Below, piece after piece: positions 52,781-61,648 of a DNA stretch of 64,000 bases. The notes under the pieces are model-generated. The model ran no database searches and had not been told where the DNA came from. It saw only the letters and a list, made by a program, of their open reading frames with translations. The position numbers and the translations under genes are program-made. Source of the DNA: Pseudomonas peli (GTDB taxonomy: Bacteria > Pseudomonadota > Gammaproteobacteria > Pseudomonadales > Pseudomonadaceae); contig NZ_FMTL01000001.1 in NCBI RefSeq assembly GCF_900099645.1, forward strand, positions 1,240,001-1,304,000, in the 5' to 3' direction. Numbering within the stretch: position 1 is the first letter of the stretch; each line of letters opens with the position of its first letter.

Positions 52781-53325
52781 TGAGTCGTCTATTTGGCCTG
52801 CTCCTGCTGCTGGCCGGACTGCTCTACCCCTTTGCTGTGTACTACGGCATGGAGCACCTGTCGCCACGCCTGTTCGCCCTGCTGCTTGGAGGCCTGTGGC
52901 TGGCCCGCGCGCTGACGCAATGGGGCAAGCCCGGCAACCGCTGGATGACCGCCATGGCCCTGAGCTTCTGCCTGCTGCTCGGCCTGGCCGACGAGCCGGC
53001 ACTGCTGCGCTGGTATCCGGTGCTGCTCAACGGCCTGTTGTTGGCGCTGTTCGGCCTTAGCCTGAAGTTCGGCCCGCCGCTGATCGAGCGCCTGGCGCGC
53101 CTGACCGAGCCGCAGTTGCCGGAAGTTGCCGTGCGCTATACGCGGACTGTTACCCAGGTCTGGGCCGGGTTCTTCCTGGCCAACGGTCTGGTGGTGGTGG
53201 CGCTGAATATCTGGGCACCGCTGAGCTGGTGGACGCTGTATACCGGGCTGATTGCCTACGGCCTGATGGGCCTGCTGTTTGCGGGTGAGTGGCTGGTGCG
53301 CCAGCGTGTTAGGAGACATGAATGA
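52780..53325 (+). CDS. Membrane protein of the aryl polyene cluster (COG4648-like)
   Basis: This 181-residue inner-membrane protein has about 5-6 hydrophobic helices, for example residues 4-22, 31-46, 58-72, 80-95, 128-147 and 151-170, joined by short basic loops. A similar small membrane protein sits between the carrier proteins and the acyl ligase in other aryl polyene clusters. Its role is not known; it may anchor the biosynthetic complex. It overlaps the previous gene by 1 base and the next by 4. Confidence 0.75.
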   Translation: MSRLFGLLLLLAGLLYPFAVYYGMEHLSPRLFALLLGGLWLARALTQWGKPGNRWMTAMALSFCLLLGLADEPALLRWYPVLLNGLLLALFGLSLKFGPPLIERLARLTEPQLPEVAVRYTRTVTQVWAGFFLANGLVVVALNIWAPLSWWTLYTGLIAYGLMGLLFAGEWLVRQRVRRHE

Positions 53326-54992
53326 ACTGGCTGTCCCTCGAGCACCTGCTGCTCGACGCCCACCCCGGTCGCGCAGCAAGCGCGGACTTGGATCACCCCC
53401 AGCTGCGCCAGCACGCCCTGCAATTGGCGGCTGAGCTGCAAGGCCGTGGCGTAAAACGCCTGGCGCTGTACCTCGACGATGCCGGTGAACTGGCCATCGC
53501 CCTGCTGGCCGCCTGGCGCGCCGGGATTGCTGTGCTGTTGCCAGCCGATGCGCAGCCGCACACCCGCCAACGTATGAGTACACAGTGCGACCTGTGGTTG
53601 GATAATCTTGATGGCCTTCTTAACGCCGACAGCGCTGCGCTGCCGCCGGCCCCGCTCGATCTCGACCAGTGCCAGCTGACCCTGTGCACCTCCGGCTCCA
53701 GCGGCGAAGCCAAGCTGATCGACAAATCCTTGCGCCAGCTGGCCAATGAAGTGACCGCCCTGGAGCTACTATGGGGCGAGCAACTGGGCAACGCGACCAT
53801 TCTTGGCAGCGTCGCCACCCAGCATATCTACGGCCTGCTGTTTCGCGTGCTCTGGCCACTGTGCGCCGGCCGCGTGTTTCTGCGCCGCGCCCAGCCTTTT
53901 CCCGAGGATTTGCAACGCGAAAGCCTGGCCAGCGGTACTGATTTTGCCTGGGTCGCCAGCCCGGCTCTGTTGAAGAGAATGGGCGACAACCTCGACTGGA
54001 ATGCCCTGAGTGCAGTGCGCCAGGTGTTCTCCTCCGGTGGCGCGCTACCAGCGGAAACCGCTGCCGAACTGCAGCACCTGCTTGGCCAATGGCCTACGGA
54101 AATCTACGGCAGCTCGGAAACCGGCGGCATCGCCTGGCGTAAGGGTGGCGAGCTGTGGACGCCATTCGCCGGCGTCGAACTGGGCCAGAACGCCGAAGGT
54201 GCGCTGCACCTGACCTCCCCCTACCTGCCCGTCGACCATCGCGAACAGACCGCCGATGCGGTGGAGCTGCAGGCCGATGGCCGCTTTGCCCTGCGCGGCC
54301 GCCTAGATCGGATTATCAAACTGGAAGAAAAGCGTATCTCCCTGCCCATGCTCGAACAGGCACTGAGCAGCCACGAATGGCTCAGCGATGCGCGCCTCGG
54401 CGTATTGCTGGAAGGCCGTGCCTACCTCGGCGCCCTGGTAGCCTTGAGCCCAGCCGGCCTGCATGTGCTGCGCAATGAAGGGCGCAAGACCGTCACCGAA
54501 ACCCTGCGTCGCCACCTGGCCGGTCATTGCGAAGCCATCGCCCTGCCCCGCCGTTGGCGCCTGCTCGCGCAGCTGCCCTATAACAGCCAGGGCAAGCTGG
54601 CCCAGGCCACCGTCGAAGCGATGCTGGCCGAGCCACGGCCAACCCAGGTGGAACCACTGTCGGCCGTGGAGCAGGACGGTGAATGGCAATTGGAGCTGGT
54701 GGTGCCACTGGACCTGGCGCACTTCAGCGGTCACTTCCCGAAAACGCCAGTACTGCCAGGCGTGGTGCAAGTCGATTGGGCGCAGCAACTGGCGCGTCAG
54801 TTGATCAAGGACCTGCCACCACGCTTCAGCGGCATGGAAGTGCTGAAATTTCAGCAACTGGTGCGCCCCGGCGATCAGCTGCAGCTGGCCCTGCGTTTCG
54901 ACGCCGCGCGCGGCAAGCTGTACTTCGCCTTCCGCAACGGCGAGGCCGCCTGCTCCTCAGGGCGAATTCTGCTGGAGGCCGCCAGTGTCTAA
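53322..54992 (+). CDS. Acyl-ACP ligase fused to a FabA/FabZ-type dehydratase
   Basis: This 556-residue protein has an N-terminal adenylate-forming ligase (about 1-440) with LTLCTSGSSGEAK131 as the P-loop and YGSSETGGIAW near 263. LRGRLDRIIKLEEKRISL near 326 is the hinge and the C-terminal Lys region. A hotdog domain (about 447-556) carries HFSGH471-FPKTPVLPGV, the FabZ-like dehydratase motif with its catalytic His. In the aryl polyene systems I know, these are separate proteins (ApeH-like ligase and ApeI-like dehydratase). The ligase should load the aromatic starter acid on a carrier protein, and the dehydratase should form the double bonds. It overlaps both neighbours. Confidence 0.87.
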   Translation: MNWLSLEHLLLDAHPGRAASADLDHPQLRQHALQLAAELQGRGVKRLALYLDDAGELAIALLAAWRAGIAVLLPADAQPHTRQRMSTQCDLWLDNLDGLLNADSAALPPAPLDLDQCQLTLCTSGSSGEAKLIDKSLRQLANEVTALELLWGEQLGNATILGSVATQHIYGLLFRVLWPLCAGRVFLRRAQPFPEDLQRESLASGTDFAWVASPALLKRMGDNLDWNALSAVRQVFSSGGALPAETAAELQHLLGQWPTEIYGSSETGGIAWRKGGELWTPFAGVELGQNAEGALHLTSPYLPVDHREQTADAVELQADGRFALRGRLDRIIKLEEKRISLPMLEQALSSHEWLSDARLGVLLEGRAYLGALVALSPAGLHVLRNEGRKTVTETLRRHLAGHCEAIALPRRWRLLAQLPYNSQGKLAQATVEAMLAEPRPTQVEPLSAVEQDGEWQLELVVPLDLAHFSGHFPKTPVLPGVVQVDWAQQLARQLIKDLPPRFSGMEVLKFQQLVRPGDQLQLALRFDAARGKLYFAFRNGEAACSSGRILLEAASV

Positions 54993-55854
54993 AGAACCCC
55001 TGGAAAGCGTTGGCGAGGCAGCCAGCGCAAGGCAAGAGCAGGCGAAGAAGCGGAGTTTACAAGCGCTAAATGAGCATTCTGAGCCTGCTCTTAACGCAGC
55101 GATGGCAACGCAGGTAGCTTTCTATAAGCCCTGCGCGGTGATCCCTGTGTATAACCACGAACACGCGCTGCCCGTGGTGGTCGCCGCGCTGCACGCGGCC
55201 GGCCTGCCCTGCGTGCTGGTGGACGATGCCTCCAGCCCAGCCTGCGCGGCGGTGATAGATCAGCTGGCCGTTCAGCCTGACACCCACCTGGTGCGGCTGG
55301 CGGTGAATCAGGGCAAGGGCGGCGCGGTAATGGCCGGCCTGCGTGAAGCGGCGCGACTGGATTTCAGTCATGCACTGCAGGTGGATGCTGACGGCCAGCA
55401 TGACCTCAGTGATCTGCCGCGCTTCATCGATGCCTCGCAAGCCGCTCCTGCGGCGCTGATCTGCGGTTACCCGCAGTACGACGAGAGCGTGCCAAAAGGC
55501 CGCCTCTACGCGCGCTACCTGACCCACATCTGGGTGTGGATCAACACCCTGTCGCTAAGCATCCGCGACTCCATGTGCGGCTTTCGCGTGTACCCGCTGC
55601 CGGCCACCTTGGCCCTGATTGATTCGGTAACCCTGGGCAAGCGCATGGACTTTGACACCGAAGTACTGGTACGCCTGGCCTGGCGCAATCAGCCGATGCA
55701 GTGGTTGCCGACCCAGGTGCATTACCCGCTGGACGGCCTTTCGCACTTTCGCCTGTGGCACGACAACGCGCTGATCTCGAAGATGCACGCCAAGCTGTTC
55801 TTCGGCATGTTGCTGCGCGCCCCGCAGATCCTCTGGCACAGGTGGCGCGGATGA
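54985..55854 (+). CDS. GT2 glycosyltransferase of the aryl polyene cluster
   Basis: This 289-residue GT-A enzyme has CAVIPVYNHEHALP near residue 50, VLVDDASS near 77, NQGKGGAVMAGL and the metal site LQVDADGQHD near 130-139. MCGFRVYPLP near 197 is the acceptor/catalytic segment of the dolichyl-phosphate-mannose-synthase-like group. It has no long membrane anchor. GTG 54985 has GGAGG 6 bases upstream within the preceding gene. It probably glycosylates the pigment or its lipid anchor. In some clusters it is fused with the acyltransferase encoded next; here they are separate, with overlapping stop and start. Confidence 0.87.
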   Translation: MSKEPLESVGEAASARQEQAKKRSLQALNEHSEPALNAAMATQVAFYKPCAVIPVYNHEHALPVVVAALHAAGLPCVLVDDASSPACAAVIDQLAVQPDTHLVRLAVNQGKGGAVMAGLREAARLDFSHALQVDADGQHDLSDLPRFIDASQAAPAALICGYPQYDESVPKGRLYARYLTHIWVWINTLSLSIRDSMCGFRVYPLPATLALIDSVTLGKRMDFDTEVLVRLAWRNQPMQWLPTQVHYPLDGLSHFRLWHDNALISKMHAKLFFGMLLRAPQILWHRWRG

Positions 55855-56786
55855 GCCAGCCACACTGGGCCGGGCAACGTGAGCGCGGCAGCTTTATCCT
55901 GATGAAATTCACCGCTTGGCTGGCGCGCCTGCTCGGCCGCCGGCTGATTAGCCCACTGCTGTACCTGATCGTGCTGTATTTCTACCTGTTCGGCGCCGAA
56001 GCGCGACGCAGCATTTATCAATACCAGCGCAACCTGGCCACCTGGAGCGGACGCCGCGAACTGCAGCCCAGCCGCCTGTCGGTGCTGCGCCACTTTATGA
56101 GTTTCACCGACACACTGCTGGACAAGCTCGACGTGTGGAACGGCAAGCTCGGCCTGGAGCAGGTGACCCTGATCGACCCAAGCAACGCCTGCACCCAGCT
56201 GCGCCAGGAAGGCCGTGGACAAATGCTGGTGGCCGCACACCTGGGCAACCTCGAAGTCTGCCGCGCCCTGGCCGAACTCGGCGAGCAGGTGACGATGAAC
56301 GTGTTGGTGCACACCAAACATGCCGAACAGTTCAACCGCCTGCTAGGTGAGGCCGGAGCCACGCACTTGCGGCTGATTCAGGTCAGCGAGCTGGATGCGG
56401 CGATCATGCTGCAATTGTCCGAGCGCCTGGAGCGCGGCGAATGGCTGGCAATTGCCGGTGACCGCGTACCGCTCACCGGGAGCCGTACGGTTAACGTGAA
56501 CTTCCTCGGCAAGCCCGCCGCGTTCCCACAAGGCCCGTGGCTGCTGGCCGGGCTGCTGCAATGCCCAGTCAATCTGATTCACTGCCTGAAAATCGATAGC
56601 CGTTACCAGGTGATCATTGAGCCCTTCGCTGAGCGTCTGCACTGGAAGCGCAGCGAGCGGGACGCGGTGATCCGCCACTGGACCCAGCGCTACGCCGACC
56701 AGCTCGCGCAACGCTGTCTGGATGCGCCCCTGCAATGGTTCAATTTCTACCCGTTCTGGAATGAAGATGACGACACATCAGCCTGA
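55851..56786 (+). CDS. LpxL/HtrB-type acyltransferase of the aryl polyene cluster
   Basis: This 311-residue lipid A-type acyltransferase has an N-terminal membrane helix (about 28-50), VAAHLGNLE near residue 125 as the HX4(D/E) catalytic motif, and LAIAGDRVPLTGSRTVNVNFLGKPAAFPQGPW near 200. It should transfer a fatty acid to the glycolipid carrying the polyene. ATG 55851 overlaps the GT2 stop as ATGA. It has no sign of being the housekeeping lipid A enzyme, given its place in the cluster. Confidence 0.87.
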   Translation: MSQPHWAGQRERGSFILMKFTAWLARLLGRRLISPLLYLIVLYFYLFGAEARRSIYQYQRNLATWSGRRELQPSRLSVLRHFMSFTDTLLDKLDVWNGKLGLEQVTLIDPSNACTQLRQEGRGQMLVAAHLGNLEVCRALAELGEQVTMNVLVHTKHAEQFNRLLGEAGATHLRLIQVSELDAAIMLQLSERLERGEWLAIAGDRVPLTGSRTVNVNFLGKPAAFPQGPWLLAGLLQCPVNLIHCLKIDSRYQVIIEPFAERLHWKRSERDAVIRHWTQRYADQLAQRCLDAPLQWFNFYPFWNEDDDTSA

Positions 56787-58308
56787 TCCCATCGTGTTTG
56801 GCGAGCGCCCCCTGAGCATCGAACAGGTTGTCGCCCTGGCCAGCCGCAGCGCACCGGCGCAGCTGCAAAGCGATGCCGCCTACCGCGACAAAATCGCCAA
56901 GGGCGCGCGTTTCCTCGACAGCCTGCTGGACAAGGAAGGCGTGATTTACGGCGTCACCACCGGCTACGGCGACTCCTGCGTAGTGGCCGTGCCGCTGCAC
57001 CAAGTCGAAGCGTTGCCACGTCACCTCTACACCTTCCACGGCTGTGGCCTGGGCAAGCTGCTCGATGAGCCTGCCACCCGTGCCGTACTGGCCGCGCGTT
57101 TGCAGTCGCTGTGCCAGGGCGTTTCCGGCGTGCGCGTGGAGCTGCTCGAACGCCTGCAGGCGTTTCTCGAATTTGATGTGCTGCCGCTGATTCCTGAAGA
57201 AGGCTCAGTGGGCGCCAGCGGCGACCTCACACCGCTGTCATACGTCGCCGCCACCCTCAGCGGTGAACGCGAAGTGATGTTCAAAGGCGAACGCCGCAGC
57301 GCCGCCGATGTGCATAAGAAACTCGGCTGGACGCCGCTGACCCTGCGCCCAAAAGAAGCCCTGGCGCTGATGAACGGCACCGCCGTGATGACCGCCCTGG
57401 CCTGCCAGGCGTTCTCCCGTGCCGATTACCTGCTCAAGCTGGCCACCCGCATCACCGCGCTTAACGTGGTGGCGCTGGAAGGCAATCCGGAACACTTCGA
57501 CGAGCGCCTGTTCGCCGCCAAGCCACACCCGGGGCAGATGCAAGTCGCCGCCTGGCTGCGCCAGGATCTGGCCATCGACGCCCCGACCGCGCCACTGCAC
57601 CGCTTGCAGGATCGCTACTCGCTGCGCTGTGCGCCGCACGTACTGGGTGTGCTGGCCGACAGCCTGGGCCTGCTGCGCCAGTTCATCGAGATCGAACTGA
57701 ACAGCGCCAACGACAACCCGCTGATCGACGCCGAAGCAGAGCGCGTTCTGCACGGCGGGCACTTCTACGGTGGGCATATCGCTTTCGCCATGGACAGCCT
57801 GAAAAACCTGGTGGGCAACGTCGCCGACCTGCTTGATCGGCAGCTCGCGCTGCTGGTCGACACTCGCTACAACCACGGCCTGCCGAGCAACCTGTCCGGC
57901 GCACCAAGCGTCAGCGCAATGATCAACCACGGCTTCAAGGCCGTGCAGATCGGCACCAGCGCCTGGACCGCCGAAGCCCTGAAAAACACCATGCCGGCCA
58001 GCGTGTTCTCGCGCTCCACCGAATGCCACAACCAGGACAAGGTGAGCATGGGCACCATCGCCGCCCGCGACGCCCTGCGCAGCCTGGAGCTGACCGAGCA
58101 GGTCGCCGCCGCCACCTTGCTGGCCGCCAACCAAGGCGTGTGGCTGCGCCAGCGCGACGGCAAGAACGACATCCCCGCGCCGATCGCCGCCATGCGCGAG
58201 CAGCTGGCCGTGGATTTCCATCCGGTGATCGAAGACCGCGCCCTGGAAGCCGAGCTGCGCCTGTGCCTGGTGCGCATCCGCGCACAGCATTGGAGGCTCT
58301 ATGCGTAG
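56767..58308 (+). CDS. HAL/PAL/TAL-type aromatic amino acid ammonia-lyase
   Basis: This 513-residue MIO enzyme has catalytic Tyr61 in YGVTTGYGDS and the prosthetic group triad A150-S151-G152 in GSVGASGDLTPLSY. NLSGAPSVSAMINHGFK, and QDKVSMGTIAARDALRS in the C-terminal part, are also typical. The residue pair governing the aromatic side-chain pocket (Ser-His in histidine, His-Leu in tyrosine, Phe-Leu in phenylalanine lyases) appears as Phe90-His91, which does not match any of these. In aryl polyene clusters it is assumed to form the cinnamic or coumaric-type starter. ATG 56767 is favoured; ATG 56761 adds two residues. It overlaps the acyltransferase gene by 20 bases. Confidence 0.88.
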   Translation: MTTHQPDPIVFGERPLSIEQVVALASRSAPAQLQSDAAYRDKIAKGARFLDSLLDKEGVIYGVTTGYGDSCVVAVPLHQVEALPRHLYTFHGCGLGKLLDEPATRAVLAARLQSLCQGVSGVRVELLERLQAFLEFDVLPLIPEEGSVGASGDLTPLSYVAATLSGEREVMFKGERRSAADVHKKLGWTPLTLRPKEALALMNGTAVMTALACQAFSRADYLLKLATRITALNVVALEGNPEHFDERLFAAKPHPGQMQVAAWLRQDLAIDAPTAPLHRLQDRYSLRCAPHVLGVLADSLGLLRQFIEIELNSANDNPLIDAEAERVLHGGHFYGGHIAFAMDSLKNLVGNVADLLDRQLALLVDTRYNHGLPSNLSGAPSVSAMINHGFKAVQIGTSAWTAEALKNTMPASVFSRSTECHNQDKVSMGTIAARDALRSLELTEQVAAATLLAANQGVWLRQRDGKNDIPAPIAAMREQLAVDFHPVIEDRALEAELRLCLVRIRAQHWRLYA

Positions 58309-58726
58309 CAAAGGCGTATTGCAGGCGGAAATCGAACTGCAGGTGCCGTTCTTCGACGTCGACATGATGGAAGTGGTCTGGCACGGCCACTACGTCAAAT
58401 ACTTCGAAGAAGCGCGCTGCGCCCTGCTCGACAAGCTCGGCCACAACTACATACAGATGCGCGCCGCCGGCTACGCTTGGCCGGTGATCGACCTGCAGCT
58501 GCGCTATATCCGTGGCGCGCAGTTCGGCCAGAAGATCATCGTGCGTGCCGATCTGGTGGAGTGGGAAAACCGCCTGAAGATCAACTACCTGATCACCGAT
58601 GCCGCAACCGGCGAGCGCATGACCCGTGGCAGCAGCGTGCAGGTGGCGGTGGAAATCGCCACCCGCGAGATGCAGTTCGCTTCGCCCAAGGTGCTGATCG
58701 AAGCCGTTGCAAAGGTGCTGGCGTGA
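58301..58726 (+). CDS. 4HBT-type thioesterase of the aryl polyene cluster
   Basis: This 141-residue hotdog protein has PFFDVDMMEVVWHGHYVKYFEEAR near residues 16-39, the 4-hydroxybenzoyl-CoA thioesterase signature with Asp, His and Glu in place. It probably edits or releases the acyl chain from the carrier protein. GGAGG lies 4 bases before the ATG. It overlaps the lyase by 8 bases and the next gene by GTGA. Confidence 0.88.
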   Translation: MRSKGVLQAEIELQVPFFDVDMMEVVWHGHYVKYFEEARCALLDKLGHNYIQMRAAGYAWPVIDLQLRYIRGAQFGQKIIVRADLVEWENRLKINYLITDAATGERMTRGSSVQVAVEIATREMQFASPKVLIEAVAKVLA

Positions 58727-59316
58727 AACGCCTGCTAGCAGGCCTCGGCTTCTGGCTGCTGAGCCAGAATGCGCTGGCCTTCGACCTCGACCAGCTCAGC
58801 GCCCAGCTGGCCAAACCTGACGTGGTACGCGGCCCGCTGATTCAGGAAAAGCACCTGCGCGCCCTGCCGCAGCCACTGACCAGTCGCGGTCAGTTTGTGT
58901 TGAGCCGTGACCTCGGCCTGCTCTGGCAGCTGCAAAGCCCGCTTAAGCAGGATTACCGCATCGACAGCCAGGGCATCGCCAAACGCACGCCCAGCGGCTG
59001 GCAACAGCAGCCCGACCAGGATGTCGCCGCCCAGCAGAGCCGGCTGTTTCTTGCCGTACTCAAAGGTGACCACAGTGGCCTGGCCCGGGATTTCGAGTTG
59101 CAGTTGAGCGGTACGGCCGAGGCATGGCAACTGCGTCTGGTGCCGAACTCGGTGTTGCTCAAACAAATTTTCAGCCGCATCCAGATCGACGGCGGCGCAC
59201 TGGTACAGCGTATCGAGCTGCATGAAACCCAGGGCGACCACAGCGTGCTGCGCTTGCCGGACAGCCAGGCTGGCGATGCCTTGACGGAACAGGAGCGGCA
59301 CGACTTTGCACAGTGA
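58723..59316 (+). CDS. LolA-like periplasmic carrier protein
   Basis: This 197-residue protein starts at GTG 58723 (GTGA overlap with the thioesterase stop). It has a signal peptide with KR, then LLAGLGFWLLSQNALA, and probable cleavage near residue 19. The mature part is a beta-rich LolA/LolB-like fold (RGPLIQEKHLRALPQPLTSRGQFVLSRDLGLLWQLQSP). In aryl polyene clusters it is believed to carry the lipid-linked pigment across the periplasm. It overlaps the exporter gene by 11 bases. Confidence 0.85.
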   Translation: MKRLLAGLGFWLLSQNALAFDLDQLSAQLAKPDVVRGPLIQEKHLRALPQPLTSRGQFVLSRDLGLLWQLQSPLKQDYRIDSQGIAKRTPSGWQQQPDQDVAAQQSRLFLAVLKGDHSGLARDFELQLSGTAEAWQLRLVPNSVLLKQIFSRIQIDGGALVQRIELHETQGDHSVLRLPDSQAGDALTEQERHDFAQ

Positions 59317-61648
59317 ACGCTGGCTGCCGCGCGGCTTTCTGCTGCTGCTCGCCGCCCTGCTGGCGCTCGCCGCGTGGCAATGGCGCAACGGCCCGCCGGT
59401 AGCGGCGGATATGCTCGCGCTGTTACCGGCCGGCAGTGGCGACGCCCTGGTGCAGCAGGCGGAGCAACGTATGCAGGAGCCGCTCAACCGCGATCTGTTG
59501 CTATTGATTGGCCACCCGCAGCGCGACCAGGCGATTGCCCTGGCGCAGCAGGTGGGCGAGCAGTGGCGCGACAGCGGGCGCTTCGCCCAGGTGCAATGGA
59601 ACGTCGACAGCGACCTCGCAGCGCTGCGCGACTACCTGCATAGCAACCGCCTGGCCCTGCTGCCGACGGCGGATCGCCAGCTGTTGATGGAACAACCGCA
59701 GCAGTTGATCGAACAACGCGCCGCCCAGCTATTCGACACCTTCGCCGGTTTTAGCCTGCTGCCCATCGAGCAGGATTGGCTGGGCCTGGGCTTACGCGCG
59801 CAACAGGCGCTCAATCCGGGTAGCCGTATCCAGGCCGACCTGAGCAGCGGCGCACTGCTGCTGGAAGAGCCGGGGATGACCTGGGCCCTGCTGCGTGCCA
59901 GCGCCAAAGGCAGCGCCTTCGATATGCAGGAGCCGCCGCTGATAGCCGCCCAGGTCGCCGCTACCCGCACCCAGATCGAAACCGCTGGCGGCCAACTGCT
60001 GGCGGCCGGTGGCGTGTTGTACGCGGCCGCCGGGCAAGCCAAGGCCACCCGCGAAATCAGCCTGATTGGCGGCGGCGCCACGCTCGGTACCCTGCTTTTG
60101 CTGCTTCTGGCCTTCCGCCGTGTGCGCGTACTGGTCAGCCTGTTGCCGATTGGTATGGCGCTGTTGGCCGGCTGCACCGCCTGCGTGCTGGTGTTTGGCC
60201 AGATCAATGCCCTGACCCTGGTACTCGGTGCCAGCCTGGTCGGGGTCGCCGCCGACTATCCGCAACACTACTTAAGCAAGAGCTGGAGCAACGCCGAGGG
60301 CAGCGAAGGCTGGAGCAGCTGGGGCGCCCTGCGCGCCACCCTGCCGGGCCTGAGCCTGAGCCTGGGCACCAACCTGATCGGCTATCTGGCGCTGGCCTTT
60401 ACCCCATTTCCGGCGCTAACCCAGGTCGCGCTGTTCTCCGCCGCCGGGCTGATCGCCGCTTATCTGTGCTCGGTATGCCTGCTGCCGGCCTGGCTGCGTG
60501 GCCTGCGGCTAAGCCCATCGCCGCAACTGCTGAGCTTTAGCCAACGCCTGCTGGCCGGTCGGGCACGCCTGCTGGCCAAGATCGGCAGCGCGCCGCTGCT
60601 GGTGCTGTTGCTGCTGTTTTGCGCCGGCGGCCTGTGGCAGCTGCATACACAGAATGACCTGCGCCAATGGCTAGGCCAGGAACCGGAATTGTTGGCCGAG
60701 GCCCAGCGTATCGCCGAGCTGACCGGCCAGCAGCCCACCAGCCAGTTCTTTCTGGTACGCGCCGCTAACCCGCAGCAATTGCTGGAACGCCAGGCCGCCT
60801 TGAGTCAGCGTCTGGATCAGGCAGTGCAAAACGGCCAGCTGCGTGACTACCGCGCCCTGAGCCAACTGGTCGCTCCCGACAACCAGCTGCAGGAGTTGCG
60901 CTCGGCGCTGAGCGAACTACCGCCGCACTGGCAGCCGCTACTCGACCTAGGCATCCCGCCGGCCGCGCTGCAAGACGAACTGCTGGAACTGCAACAGAAC
61001 AACCAAGCCAGCCTTGAACAAGCCCTGGCCAGCCCCCTAGGTGAGGCCTGGCGACCGCTATGGCTGGGCGCTCATGCAGACGGCGTAGCCGGGCTGGTCA
61101 GCCTGCAAGGGCTTAGTAACAGCAGCGAACTCAAACCGCTTATCGAGGGCCTGCCCGGGGTGCAGCTGGTGGATCGAATCAGCGAACTCAATGCGCTGTT
61201 TAGCGCCACCCAACTTAGCGCCGCCGAACTGAAACTGCTGTCCTCGATCGCCATCCTGTTATTGCTGTGCCTGCCGTTCGGCCTCGGCGGCGCTCTGCGG
61301 GTGGTCTGTCTACCACTGCTGGCTGCTCTGGCGGCGCTGGCCTGCCTGGGGTGGCTGGGCCAGCCACTGACGCTGTTCAGCCTGTTCGGCCTGCTGTTGA
61401 TCACCGCCATCGGCGTCGATTACGCCATTCTGATGCGCGAGAACATCGGCGGGCCGGCGGTCAGCCTGCTCGGCACCCTGCTCTCGGCGCTGACCAGCTG
61501 GCTGTCGTTCGGCCTGCTGCTGATCAGCGACACCCCGGCGATTGCCAACTTCGGCCTGGCAATCAGCCTTGGCCTGCTGTTCTGCTTTCTGCTGGCACCC
61601 TGGGCCGGCACCCGGCAAAGCACAGCTAACCAGGCGCAGACGCTATGA
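59306..61648 (+). CDS. MMPL/RND-family exporter of the aryl polyene cluster
   Basis: This 780-residue inner-membrane protein has about 12 transmembrane helices arranged as two halves. Each half has one helix, a large periplasmic domain (about 35-245 and 415-625) and five helices, with INALTLVLGASLVGVAADYPQHYL near 300 and FGLLLITAIGVDYAIL near 695 in the RND core. The Asp residues in these helices are the likely proton relay. It probably moves the lipid-linked polyene to the periplasm for the LolA-like carrier. The start is TTG 59306, within the end of the preceding gene. Confidence 0.88.
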   Translation: MHSERWLPRGFLLLLAALLALAAWQWRNGPPVAADMLALLPAGSGDALVQQAEQRMQEPLNRDLLLLIGHPQRDQAIALAQQVGEQWRDSGRFAQVQWNVDSDLAALRDYLHSNRLALLPTADRQLLMEQPQQLIEQRAAQLFDTFAGFSLLPIEQDWLGLGLRAQQALNPGSRIQADLSSGALLLEEPGMTWALLRASAKGSAFDMQEPPLIAAQVAATRTQIETAGGQLLAAGGVLYAAAGQAKATREISLIGGGATLGTLLLLLLAFRRVRVLVSLLPIGMALLAGCTACVLVFGQINALTLVLGASLVGVAADYPQHYLSKSWSNAEGSEGWSSWGALRATLPGLSLSLGTNLIGYLALAFTPFPALTQVALFSAAGLIAAYLCSVCLLPAWLRGLRLSPSPQLLSFSQRLLAGRARLLAKIGSAPLLVLLLLFCAGGLWQLHTQNDLRQWLGQEPELLAEAQRIAELTGQQPTSQFFLVRAANPQQLLERQAALSQRLDQAVQNGQLRDYRALSQLVAPDNQLQELRSALSELPPHWQPLLDLGIPPAALQDELLELQQNNQASLEQALASPLGEAWRPLWLGAHADGVAGLVSLQGLSNSSELKPLIEGLPGVQLVDRISELNALFSATQLSAAELKLLSSIAILLLLCLPFGLGGALRVVCLPLLAALAALACLGWLGQPLTLFSLFGLLLITAIGVDYAILMRENIGGPAVSLLGTLLSALTSWLSFGLLLISDTPAIANFGLAISLGLLFCFLLAPWAGTRQSTANQAQTL

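Noticed and set aside
57238..58365. A 375-codon open frame opposite the ammonia-lyase
   Set aside because: The lyase carries the MIO triad and fits the operon; the opposite frame is Gly/Ala/Gln/Val-rich noise.
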